64,000 bases of DNA from Stella humosa (GTDB lineage Bacteria; Pseudomonadota; Alphaproteobacteria; ATCC43930; Allostellaceae). The position numbers were made by a program, and so were the translations under genes. Under the pieces are notes generated by a model. That model was not told the origin of the DNA, did not search any database, and saw only the letters and a program-made list of their open reading frames with translations. Position 1 is the first letter of the stretch, and every line of letters begins with the position of its first letter. The DNA lies in assembly GCF_006738645.1 (NCBI RefSeq), contig NZ_AP019700.1, forward strand, positions 3,174,001-3,238,000, given 5' to 3'. Of the stretch, positions 25,376 to 34,035 are shown piece by piece.

Positions 25376-25903
25376 TCAGTCACCCTCATAGGCGAGCGCC
25401 ACCGCATGGACGCCGATGGAGAGTGGCCGCTCGTCGCTGCTGTCGGTCGCCAGCTTGGGCACCTGCACCTCCGCCGGAACCAGGCTGATGCGGATGCGCT
25501 TGCCGGGGCAGAGTTCGCGCGGGATCGGGATGTGGACCACGGCGCGCTCGCGCAGCAGAATCGCGTCGACGAAAGAACCTTCGACGAACACGCTCATGCG
25601 CTGCGGCGCGGCACCGACCAAGCCCACCGGGAAGCAATCGAGTTCCAACACAAGATCGCGCATCAGCACCGGCAGCTCGAACCCCAGTTCGCCCACCGCG
25701 CCGTCGATCCACACGAAGCCGCCATCGTCCACCTCGCACCACCCGCGCGTGAAGACGTCCGGCAGCGGTTCGCCGCGGTGAAGACGCAGGATGGTGCCCA
25801 GCCTGTATGGTCCGGCGACATCCATGGGCTTGGCGAATCCCCCGCGAAAACCTTCCGGGGCCCGCGGTGCGGGCGCCCTCTGAGCATCCTTGGCCATCAG
25901 CAT
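25376..25903 (-). CDS. Beta-sandwich domain protein of unknown function
   Basis: A 175-aa protein with no catalytic motif. It has alternating strands, the segment TRGWCEVDDGGFVWIDGAVG and the end ERPLSIGVHAVALAYE. The same pattern occurs at the C-terminus of the glycosyltransferase at 18895-20349, and similar modules occur in other polysaccharide enzymes, so carbohydrate or carrier binding is an inference. Start at 25903 (MLMAKDAQ) or 25897; the longer upstream frame is unlikely to be coding. It lies 4 nt before the GT2-GT4 gene and is probably cotranscribed. Confidence 0.6.
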   Translation of the reverse strand: MLMAKDAQRAPAPRAPEGFRGGFAKPMDVAGPYRLGTILRLHRGEPLPDVFTRGWCEVDDGGFVWIDGAVGELGFELPVLMRDLVLELDCFPVGLVGAAPQRMSVFVEGSFVDAILLRERAVVHIPIPRELCPGKRIRISLVPAEVQVPKLATDSSDERPLSIGVHAVALAYEGD

Positions 25904-26295
25904 CTTCACACCGTTCGAGTTGAGGGAACCCGAGCCCCCTTGGCGTCGACTCCCGGCCGGGGGCCTTGCTTCGAGGCCCCCTGTGCCCTTGTCCCGAAGT
26001 ATAAGCGCCGGTTCTCCTATTCGAGCCGCATGGCCGCCCCCAACTTGGCGCGGTATTGGCACGGAGAAGCGCGGAATCCGGCGCTTTGGGACCACATTGG
26101 GGCAATGCGGCACCGCGCTGGGGCAAGTGTCACACCGCCTGCGCTGCATCGCAGCATAGGCCACCCCAAATCGGGCGATCAGTCCCCGGAAGGGACGCGG
26201 GAACGGGTCGATACGAACCGGATTGGGCGCGGCCCGGCGGCACGGTCGCCCTAGAGTTGGGTTGCATCCCCGAGCAGCCGGCGGAGACCGATCGC
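25904..26295. promoter_or_regulatory. Divergent intergenic region
   Basis: 392 nt between the minus-strand beta-sandwich gene and the plus-strand GT4 gene, less GC-rich than the genes around it. It carries one sigma54-like site, listed separately, and no recognisable RNA structure. Confidence 0.5.
26045..26061 (+). promoter_or_regulatory. Candidate sigma54 promoter
   Basis: TTGGCGCGGTATTGGCA matches the -24/-12 consensus at all but two fixed positions, with GG and GC exactly 12 bases apart. It points toward the GT4 gene, leaving about 230 nt of leader. Chance matches in a GC-rich sequence are possible, and no sigma54 activator gene is seen nearby. Confidence 0.25.
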
Positions 26296-27630
26296 GTGCG
26301 CGTCCTTCACCTCGTCCACAATCATCCGAGCCTCCATCCCGGCGGCACCGAGATCTTCGCCCGCGAGCTGTTCCAGGCGCTGCGCGCCGACGGCGACAAC
26401 CGCCAGCTCCTCGTGGCCGCCGTCGACGACCTGCACCGGCGCCCGCATCCGGGCACCCGCTTCCAGTCGGCGGGTGCCGGCGCGGATGAGTTGCTGTTGT
26501 GGGCCGGACATTTCGACCGCTTCCAGCTCAATCAGGCCGATACGGAAGGCACGCTGTTCGAACTGGGCGAGCTGGCCGAGGGCTTCCGGCCGGACATCAT
26601 CCATTTCCACCACCTGCTGCGCTTCGGCGCCAACGCCGTGCCCTTCCTGCGCCGGGTATGCCCGGAAGCGCGCTTCGTGCTGTCGCTGCACGACTACTAT
26701 CCGCTGTGCCATCGCGACGGCGTCCTGCTGCGCAACCCGGGCAACGAGCGCTGCGACGGCCCCTCGCCCAACGCCTGCAACGGCTGCTTCCCGGACATCT
26801 CGCCGGGCAGCTTCCTGGTCCGCGACCTGATGCTGAAGGCGCACCTGACCGGCTTCGACCGCTTCGTCGCGCCCAGCCGCTTCCTGCGCGACCGCTATCT
26901 CGCCTGGGGCCTGCCGGCCGACCGGCTCGTCCATATCGCCAACGGGCGCGACTGGCCGCTGCCAGCCCCGCCGCGGGCGGGCAGCGGGCCGCGCAACCGC
27001 TTCGCCGTGCTGGGCAACCTCAGCGTCTACAAGGGCACGACCGTGGCGCTGGACGCCGCGCGCCGGCTGGCCGACGCGGGTGTCGACTTCTCGCTCGATA
27101 TCCATGGCGCCCCGCGCTACCAGACCGAGGCCTTCACCCAGCGCATCGAGGCCGATGTCCGGGCGCTGGGCTCACGCGCGCGCCATCACGGCGCCTACGA
27201 GCCGGCCGATGTCGCCGGCATCCTGGCCGCGGCCGACTGGGTGATCGTGCCGTCGATCTGGTGGGAGAATGCGCCGCTCGTCATCGACGAGGCGATGCAT
27301 CACGGCCGCCCGGTGCTGTGCTCGGGCATCGGCGGCATGGCCGAGCGCGTGCGCAATGGCATCGACGGGCTGCATTTTCGCGCGGGCGATCCCCTGGCGC
27401 TGGCCGACACGATGGCGCGGGCCGCGACCGAGGACGGCCTGTGGCAGCGGCTGTCGGGCGGGATCGGGCCTGTGCGCACCGTAGCCGATGCCGCGGACGA
27501 GCATATGGCCCTCTACCGCGAACTGCTCACGCCCCGCGTCGCCGCGATCGCCGAACCGGCGGCCGACACCGCAGCCAAACGGCGTCGCCCGCTGGTCCGC
27601 GGCGAAGGGGTCAGCCCAGCACGGGCTTGA
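26296..27630 (+). CDS. GT4-family glycosyltransferase
   Basis: A 444-aa GT-B enzyme. The N-terminus VRVLHLVHNHPSLHPGGTEI has the GGTE loop typical of GT4. It continues with DIIHFHHLLRFG, FVLSLHDYYPLCHRDG, a Cys cluster (CDGPSPNACNGCF) also seen in related transferases, RFAVLGNLSVYKGTTVALDA and the donor site PSIWWENAPLVIDEAMHHGRPV with its E-x7-E-like acid. I used GTG 26296, which follows GGCGGAGACC. The 3' end overlaps the convergent operon by 20 nt. It probably adds a sugar to the same surface product as the neighbouring enzymes. Confidence 0.83.
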   Translation: MRVLHLVHNHPSLHPGGTEIFARELFQALRADGDNRQLLVAAVDDLHRRPHPGTRFQSAGAGADELLLWAGHFDRFQLNQADTEGTLFELGELAEGFRPDIIHFHHLLRFGANAVPFLRRVCPEARFVLSLHDYYPLCHRDGVLLRNPGNERCDGPSPNACNGCFPDISPGSFLVRDLMLKAHLTGFDRFVAPSRFLRDRYLAWGLPADRLVHIANGRDWPLPAPPRAGSGPRNRFAVLGNLSVYKGTTVALDAARRLADAGVDFSLDIHGAPRYQTEAFTQRIEADVRALGSRARHHGAYEPADVAGILAAADWVIVPSIWWENAPLVIDEAMHHGRPVLCSGIGGMAERVRNGIDGLHFRAGDPLALADTMARAATEDGLWQRLSGGIGPVRTVADAADEHMALYRELLTPRVAAIAEPAADTAAKRRRPLVRGEGVSPARA

Positions 27631-28444
27631 GCAGACCGTGGAAGGCGGCGGGCGCCACCGCCGCCAGGATCGCCAAGCCGGACGCCAGGATCGCGAAGAT
27701 CGCCAGCGATATCGCCAGGCCGGAGCCCGCGCGCTTGGGCGCCGGGGCCTGGGCCATCTTGCGCAGGTTGGCGTCGATCCGCACCAGGAAGGCATCGACG
27801 TCGGCGAACGACTTCTCGATCGCCGCCACCCGACCGGCCAGAACCGCGGTTTCCTCGCGCACCGCCTGGGCGGCGGCTTCGAGCTGCTTGCGCCGCTCGC
27901 CCTCCAGATGGCCCGCACGCTGCTCGCGCTCGCGCTCGAATGCGGTCATCCGCTCGGCCAGTTGGGTCTGCTCGCGGCCGAGAGCGGCCACGCGCGAGGC
28001 GACCCGCTCCATGCCGGCGCGGACCGCCAGCGTCAATTCCTGCAACTCCGCCACCGCCGGGCCAGGCTCCTGCACGCCCGTCGTCGCCGGACTGCGCACC
28101 AGCGGAATCCGGGTGCCGCGGAAGTAGACGCCGATGGCCGCTGCCGGCACGTCGCGCGCGTCGACCGGCAGGCTGAAGGCGAAGGCATGACGGCCGTCGC
28201 CCATGCCGGCCGTCAAGAGATCCTCGCGATAGCGGTCGGCCGTGGTCGAGCCCAACTGGCGATCGCCCAGGAAGATATCGACATCCGTGCGCGAACCCGG
28301 CGCGGCCTCGTCGCGCGCCCAGCCGCGCACATAGCCGCCGTCGATCGTGTCGACATGGCCGGCATAGCGTGCCGGCAGCACATGCACGTTGTCGCGCACC
28401 GCCGTTGCCGCGGGCTCCCCGGTCCTGATGGCGGTCTCGGCCAT
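27611..28444 (-). CDS. Membrane-anchored coiled-coil protein with N-terminal GW-type domain
   Basis: A 277-aa protein of unknown function. Residues 25-115 carry the small beta domain shared with two glycosyltransferases here (VDTIDGGYVRGWARDEAAPG, DLLTAGMGDGRHAFAFSLP). Residues 130-225 are a heptad-rich coiled coil, and 248-270 form one transmembrane helix near the C-terminus (LAISLAIFAILASGLAILAA). It is the last gene of the RTX/T1SS operon. The start at 28444 has AGGGAGGA 9 nt upstream, while the upstream ATG 28453 overlaps the restored hlyD stop. It could tether a glycosyltransferase or the secretion machine; that is inference. Confidence 0.65.
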   Translation of the reverse strand: MAETAIRTGEPAATAVRDNVHVLPARYAGHVDTIDGGYVRGWARDEAAPGSRTDVDIFLGDRQLGSTTADRYREDLLTAGMGDGRHAFAFSLPVDARDVPAAAIGVYFRGTRIPLVRSPATTGVQEPGPAVAELQELTLAVRAGMERVASRVAALGREQTQLAERMTAFEREREQRAGHLEGERRKQLEAAAQAVREETAVLAGRVAAIEKSFADVDAFLVRIDANLRKMAQAPAPKRAGSGLAISLAIFAILASGLAILAAVAPAAFHGLLKPVLG

Positions 28445-28449
28445 TCGTT

Positions 28450-29815
28450 TCATTCCTCCCTGAAGGTCCGGCGCAGCCCCTCGGTGATGGGCGACAGCAG
28501 GTAGTCGAGCGCGGTGCGGCGGCCGGTCAGGATGAAGGCGTCCACCGGCATGCCGGGTATAGAGTTCGACCCCCACCAGCCGCTCGAGCTCGGCCGCGTC
28601 GACGCGGATGCGCGCGGTGTAGTAGCCCTCGCCCGAGCGCTGATCGGTCAGCAGGTCGGCCGAAACGTTGACGACGGTGCCGGTCACGTGCGGCACCACG
28701 CGGCGCTTGTAGGAAACGAGCGCGATGTCGGCACGCTGCCCGGTGCGGACGGCATCGATGTCGGTCGGCGAAAGGCGCGCATCGACCACCAGCAGATCGG
28801 CCTGGGGCACGATATCGAGGATGGGCTCGCCCGCCTTGATGACCCCGCCCTGGGTGAAGACCTTGATGTCGACGACCGTGCCGTCATGGGGCGACAGCAC
28901 CTTCATCCGCCGCAGCAGATCGGCCATGGCGACCAGCCGCTCGGAGAGGTCGCCCAGTTCCTTCTGCGTCGTCTCGACCTGGGCGACGATGTCATTGCGC
29001 CGCGTATTGCGGAGGTCGACCATCTGCAGTTCGGTCTGGCTGATGGTCTGGCGGGCAGCAGCCGCACTGCTCTGCAACCGGCCGCGCTGGCCGACCAGGT
29101 CGGCGTTGGCGCGTTGCAGCGCCAACAGGCGCGGCCGCCGCTCCAACCCGCGCTGCACCAGATCCTCGATGCCGCGGGTTTCCTCGGCGATGAAGCCGAT
29201 CTGCTGGCTGACCGCGCGCTCCTGCGACTGCATCGCCTGGATCTCCTCGCGGAGCTGCGCCACCTTGCGCTCCAGGATCGACACCTGGCCGCGATAGCCC
29301 TCGCGCCGGGCGGTGAACAGGTTGCGCTGGCCGGCCAGGATGTCGGCGATCTCGGGCTCGTCGGCGCGCCGCGCCAGTTCGGCCGGCACGGGCATCTGGT
29401 CGGCATCGGCCAGTTCCGCCTGGAGCCGGGCCAGGCGCGCCATGGCCAGCCGGTGCTGGCCCTGGACGATGGAATGGCTGGCGCGCGCCTGGGTCTCATC
29501 CATCTCGATCAGCACCTGGCCCGCCTGGACCGTCTGTCCCTCGGACACCAGGATGCGCTTGATGATGCCGGGCTCCAGTAGCTGGATCGTCTTGCGGTGG
29601 CTCTCGACCTTGACCGTCCCCTGGGCCACGGCCGCGCTGTCGAGCTCGGCCACGGCGGCCCAGCCGCCAAAGCCGCCGAACGTCAGCACGACGGCAGCCA
29701 GCGCGATCAGCGCCGGCCCGCCGATGCGCGGTCGCGTGACGTGGGGCAGGACAACCTCGCGCCCCCGCAGGGTCGGCAGCCGCGCATTGCCGGGGCGCTC
29801 GAGCTGGCGGCTCAT
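28450..29815 (-). CDS. HlyD-family T1SS membrane fusion protein (single-base frameshift near the end)
   Basis: Periplasmic adaptor of type I secretion, PrtE/HlyD type. Residues 30-55 are the membrane anchor (PALIALAAVVLTFGGFGG), then come a lipoyl-like half (VESHRKTIQLLEPGIIKRIL), a long coiled coil (170-320) and the second half (VLSPHDGTVVDIKVFTQGG). After VGVELY the frame as read departs from the family. Removing one base at 28558 restores PGMPVDAFILTGRRTALDYL and a stop at 28450. Without that, the ORF runs on into the downstream gene (27611). The start overlaps the ABC gene stop as ATGA. Confidence 0.82.
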
Positions 29816-31545
29816 CGCCGGCCCGCCGGCAGGGCTGCGGGGCCGCGGCGGACGATCTCCGGCACCGGCTCCGTCACGGCGTCGGCGACCCGGACCGCGA
29901 CGCCGTCGCGCAGTTCCAGGATGCGGTCGGCGATCGACAGCAGCGTGTTGCGGTGGGAGATGAGAATGATGATGGCACCGGTGGAGCGTGCCCAGGCGAT
30001 GGCCGACAGCAGCGCCTCCGACCCCGCCTGGTCGAGGTTGGCGTCGGGCTCGTCCAGCACCAGCAGGCGGGGCTCGCCGAATAGCGCGCGAGCCAGGCCG
30101 ATGCGCTGCCGCTGGCCACCGGTCAACAGGAAGCCGGGGTCGGTGATCTCAGTGTCGTAGCCATAGGGCAGCCGGCCGATCAGGCCATGCACGTCGGCAC
30201 GGCGGGCTGCGTTCACCACGTCCTCCGGGGCGGCCTCGGTCAGGCGGGCGATGTTCTCGGCGATGGTGGCGTCGAACAGGCCGACCTGCTGCGGCAGGTA
30301 ACCCGACACGCTGCCGAAGGCAGCCCGGTCCCACTGGTGGACATCCTGCCCGTCGAGCCGCACGGCGCCGCTGGTCGGTTTCCACACGCCCATGATCAGC
30401 CGTGCCAGGGTCGACTTGCCGGCGCCGGACGGCCCCATGATCGCCAGCACCTCGCCCGGCTCCACCACCAGGCTGACGCCGCGGATGGTGGGCCGAGAGG
30501 CGCCGGGCGGCACATAGACCAGCCGGTCGATCTCCAGCGGGCCGCTCGGCCGGGCCATCCCCATGGTCGAGCGCGCCGGCGCCGCATCCGCTTCGATCCC
30601 GCGCAGGCGCCGCACCGCAGCCCAGGCCGACAGCCATTGCCGCCAGCCGTCGATCAGTTGCTCGTAGGGGGCCAACGCCCGGCCGAGGATGATCATGGCG
30701 GCGAACAGCGTGCCCGGCCCCACCGCACGCTCGATGATGAGGGCGGCACCCACCGCGATCAGCAGCACCTGCAACGACAGGCGCAGCGAGCGCGAGCTGG
30801 CGGAAATCGCCTCAGACCGCAGATGCCCGCGCCGGGCCATCACGGCTGCCTCGGCATTGGCCTGGCGCCAGCGGGCGACGATGCGGTCGATCAGCCCCAT
30901 CGCCTCGACGATCTCGGCGTTGCGGACGGCAGAGCCGATATGCTGGTGGGCGCGCACCGATGCGTCGCTGGCCGATACCAGGCTGCGATGGGAAACGACC
31001 TCGTTGAGGATGCCGAGCGCCGCCAGCATCGCCGCCCCGCCGACCGCGATCAGGCCGTAGGCCGGATGCAGCAGGAACAGCACGATGAAGAAAAGCGGGG
31101 TCCACAGCATTTCCATGGCCGTCGGCAGGGAGCGTCCGGCGAAGAAGCTCCGCACCTCGTTGGCGTCGCGCAGGCTCTGGGTCGATCCATTGCCGTCGCG
31201 CAGCGCCCGGCCGACGGTGGCCGGGATCGCCACCTCGCCCAGCCGCTCCCCCAGCCATTCGCCCAGGCGCTGGTGCACCAGGCTGCGGCTGAGCTGGAGC
31301 ACGCCATGGACCACGAGCGCGCCCACGACCACCACGGTCAGCCAGATCAGCGTCGGAATGCTGCGGCTGGTCAGCACGCGGTCATAGACCTGCATCATGT
31401 AGATCGGCACGGCCAGGACCGAGAGCGTCACGAACAGGCTGATCAGGAGCGAGATCAGCAGCGCCGGGACGCAGCGCGCCAAGGTACCGTTCAGGCCGAG
31501 CGGAATGCCGTCGGACGCCGTGGCGGCGCCGCGCGGGCCGATCAT
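29812..31545 (-). CDS. Type I secretion ABC transporter (PrtD-type ATPase/permease)
   Basis: A 577-aa inner-membrane exporter. Residues 25-310 form the transmembrane domain with about six helices, beginning LARCVPALLISLLISLFVTL. Residues 340-560 form the ATPase: Walker A GPSGAGKSTLARL, signature LLTGGQRQRIGLARAL, Walker B LLVLDEPDANLD and H-loop ISHR. There is no C39 peptidase domain, as expected for PrtD/RTX exporters recognising a C-terminal signal. ATG 31545 overlaps the glycosyltransferase stop. It should export the RTX protein encoded in the same operon and perhaps the protease across the intergenic region. No TolC gene is present in the window. Confidence 0.88.
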   Translation of the reverse strand: MIGPRGAATASDGIPLGLNGTLARCVPALLISLLISLFVTLSVLAVPIYMMQVYDRVLTSRSIPTLIWLTVVVVGALVVHGVLQLSRSLVHQRLGEWLGERLGEVAIPATVGRALRDGNGSTQSLRDANEVRSFFAGRSLPTAMEMLWTPLFFIVLFLLHPAYGLIAVGGAAMLAALGILNEVVSHRSLVSASDASVRAHQHIGSAVRNAEIVEAMGLIDRIVARWRQANAEAAVMARRGHLRSEAISASSRSLRLSLQVLLIAVGAALIIERAVGPGTLFAAMIILGRALAPYEQLIDGWRQWLSAWAAVRRLRGIEADAAPARSTMGMARPSGPLEIDRLVYVPPGASRPTIRGVSLVVEPGEVLAIMGPSGAGKSTLARLIMGVWKPTSGAVRLDGQDVHQWDRAAFGSVSGYLPQQVGLFDATIAENIARLTEAAPEDVVNAARRADVHGLIGRLPYGYDTEITDPGFLLTGGQRQRIGLARALFGEPRLLVLDEPDANLDQAGSEALLSAIAWARSTGAIIILISHRNTLLSIADRILELRDGVAVRVADAVTEPVPEIVRRGPAALPAGRR

Positions 31546-34013
31546 CACGCCACCATCGAGACGTCGGCCGCGGCCGGCGCCGGGGCGTCGGGCGCGGCCA
31601 GCAGGGACCGCCGCCAGTCGCCGCGGCGTGCCAGCGCCCAGCGCGACGGATCGTCCATCAGGCGGGCCATCGCCGCCGCCCAGCGCCGGCCGTGCAGCCA
31701 GCGATTGTGCCGCGAAGCAACACCGCGCAGGTAGGACGCGTGCTGCTGGATGGAATGGCGCTCCAGGTGATAGAGCTCGGCCTCGGGCGCGTACCACAGG
31801 CGCAGGCCCGCCTCGCGCAGGCGCAGGCAGAAGTCCGAATCCTCGTAGTCGCCGATCGCGAAGTCGGTGCAGAAGCCGCCCAGCTTGTGGAAGGTCTCGG
31901 TCGCGACGACGAAGCAGGCGCCGGTCACGCCCGGCACCTCGCGCGGCTGCAAGGCGCCGGCGGATGCGCGCGGCAGCCCCTTCAGGAAGTGCCGGTTGAG
32001 CCAGGCGCCATCGCTGCCGCGGTCGTAGTAGAGGCCGGCATGCTGGATGGTGTCGTCGGGGAACAGCAGCAGCGGGCCGACCGCGCCGATGCCCGGCAGC
32101 AGGCCGCGCCGCAGGGCCGACAGCCAGCCCGGTCGCCGCGGCAGCACGTCGGAATTGAGCGGCACCAGCCAGCGTCCACGGGCATGGGCCGCCCCGGCAT
32201 TGACCGCGCCGGCATAGCCGAGGTTGCGGCCATTGACGACCAGCGTCACCGACAGGCCGTAGATCAATCCCAGACCATGCAGCGCGCGGCGAAGGTCATC
32301 CTCCTGCTCGGGCGAATCCAAGACCAGGATCAGCTCGGCGCGGGCCATGTCCGGGTCGGCCGACAGCGCTGCGAACTGGGCCGGCAGCAGCTCCAGGCTG
32401 CGATAGAGCGGCACCACGATCGACCAGTCGACACTGGCGGCGACCGGTCCCAGCCGTTCCATCCGGCTCTCGCCCGCATCGGCCGCCACGTCGCGGATCG
32501 CCGCCGCGATGGCCGGCGCCAGGCATTGCTCCAGCATCGCCTCGCCGGCCGAGTTCGGCGGCACCGATGCCAGCAGTTCCTGGCGCCCGCGCTCGGCCTC
32601 GCCGATGACGGACGCGACCGGCAGTTCGACCATGGCGCCGCTCGACAGCCGTGCCCGCAGGCGCACGGGTGCGTCCGGCATCACCGGCTGGAGGTTGGGG
32701 AAATAGGCGACGAAGCCGTCGTCCGGGCCGGGACGGCGGCGGCCATCGGCGCCCGTGCGCGGGAAGGCCAGCGCATCCGGGGCGATGGTACGGACCTCGT
32801 CAAAGGCCGACACGAGTTGCAGGTCGGCGACGACGCCTTGCGGGTCGGCCAGCCAGCCGCGCACGAAGAGGCCGCCATCGGAGAAGCCGATGGCGAGGTC
32901 GATCTCGCCCGCCAGGCCGCGTCCGGCCGCCACCGCGGGCGGGGTCTGCGGGATCAGCGTCAGGGATTCGCGGAGCAGTGCCCGCAGGGGCGCATTGGCG
33001 CGGATATAGGGGCGCAGGCAGCGCAGCAGATAGTGCCGCGCCGCCAGGGCCTCGTCCGGCTCTTCCTGCAAGTGACGGTGCAAGGCCGTGGTGGGCGCGG
33101 CCGCATCGGGCTCCAGCACGAAGCAGGCGGGCGGGCCGTAGCCGATGCACAGCACCAGCACGCGGCCCGGCCCCAGCGCCTCGGCGCGGTCGATGACGAG
33201 TTGCATGCGCCGCCCGGCCGCGGCACGGCGCTGGGGCAGGAACGGGTTGCGACGGACCCCGCGCGAGCCGACCAGCAGCACGCCGCGCACGTCGTCGGGG
33301 TCGAAGGTGGCGTCGCCGACGCAATATTGCAGGCGGCCACCCAGCGACAGGACCGTGCCCCAGCCGGCAGGCCGGCCGACCACGCCCAGCACGAGCGCCC
33401 GGCACAGGCCGGCAAAGGACGGGTCCTCGTGCAGTTTCAGGAAGGTGCCACCCGTCTCGGCCAGGACGCGGAGCGCGCGCTGGCGGACAAGGTCCGGCAG
33501 TTGCGGCAGGACCAGCCCGTCGGCCGGCACCAGCGGCTCTATGGCGATGCCCGTCGCCTGCAGAACGATGTCCCCCGCCGCGGTGCGGACCTCGACCGCC
33601 GGGGCATCGCTGCCGGCAGCCAGGCCAGGGGATGGGATCCGGCCGAGGACCAACAGATGGTAGCCCTGCTCCGGGTCGCCCACGACCGAGAAGACCAGCG
33701 GCTCCGGCACGGCCAACCCGCCCCAGCGCATGCCGGCGTCGGCCAGCGGCACCGGCTCGGCGATCGGCGCGGTCAGCAGCGCCAGGTCGCCCATCGCGGT
33801 GAAGATGCGGCAGGGCGGCAGGACGGCCGTCGCCAGGGAGGGCGTGGCGACGGCGTCCGCCTCGGCGACATCGTCGGGAAACCGGCGGCGCCAGCGATGG
33901 ATCGTCCGCTCGCTGACACCGAAATCCCGGCCGACGTCTGAGGGGTGGCGACCGCTCCGGCAGGCGTCGACCGCCCGCCGGATGTCGGTCTCGGAAAACC
34001 GCGTGGTGAACAC
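31545..34013 (-). CDS. GT2 glycosyltransferase with N-terminal transposase-type HTH and GW-type domain
   Basis: An 822-aa multidomain protein. Residues 5-46 read as a helix-turn-helix of the IS3/homeodomain-like kind (HPSDVGRDFGVSERTIHRWR). Residues 70-350 have no assignable fold. Residues 370-480 hold a variant of the small beta domain seen in neighbours (GFSDGGLFVRGWLADPQGVV). Residues 530-770 are GT2: WSIVVPLYRSLELLPAQ, NGRNLGYAGAVNAGAAHARG, LVPLNSDVLPRRPGW and IGDYEDSDFCLRLREAGLRL. An HTH on a glycosyltransferase is unusual, and it is in frame with no sign of a junction error. Second gene of the RTX/T1SS operon, so it may glycosylate the RTX protein before export. Confidence 0.8.
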   Translation of the reverse strand: MFTTRFSETDIRRAVDACRSGRHPSDVGRDFGVSERTIHRWRRRFPDDVAEADAVATPSLATAVLPPCRIFTAMGDLALLTAPIAEPVPLADAGMRWGGLAVPEPLVFSVVGDPEQGYHLLVLGRIPSPGLAAGSDAPAVEVRTAAGDIVLQATGIAIEPLVPADGLVLPQLPDLVRQRALRVLAETGGTFLKLHEDPSFAGLCRALVLGVVGRPAGWGTVLSLGGRLQYCVGDATFDPDDVRGVLLVGSRGVRRNPFLPQRRAAAGRRMQLVIDRAEALGPGRVLVLCIGYGPPACFVLEPDAAAPTTALHRHLQEEPDEALAARHYLLRCLRPYIRANAPLRALLRESLTLIPQTPPAVAAGRGLAGEIDLAIGFSDGGLFVRGWLADPQGVVADLQLVSAFDEVRTIAPDALAFPRTGADGRRRPGPDDGFVAYFPNLQPVMPDAPVRLRARLSSGAMVELPVASVIGEAERGRQELLASVPPNSAGEAMLEQCLAPAIAAAIRDVAADAGESRMERLGPVAASVDWSIVVPLYRSLELLPAQFAALSADPDMARAELILVLDSPEQEDDLRRALHGLGLIYGLSVTLVVNGRNLGYAGAVNAGAAHARGRWLVPLNSDVLPRRPGWLSALRRGLLPGIGAVGPLLLFPDDTIQHAGLYYDRGSDGAWLNRHFLKGLPRASAGALQPREVPGVTGACFVVATETFHKLGGFCTDFAIGDYEDSDFCLRLREAGLRLWYAPEAELYHLERHSIQQHASYLRGVASRHNRWLHGRRWAAAMARLMDDPSRWALARRGDWRRSLLAAPDAPAPAAADVSMVA

Positions 34014-34035
34014 GGGCCCGGCTCGCCTGGGGCGG

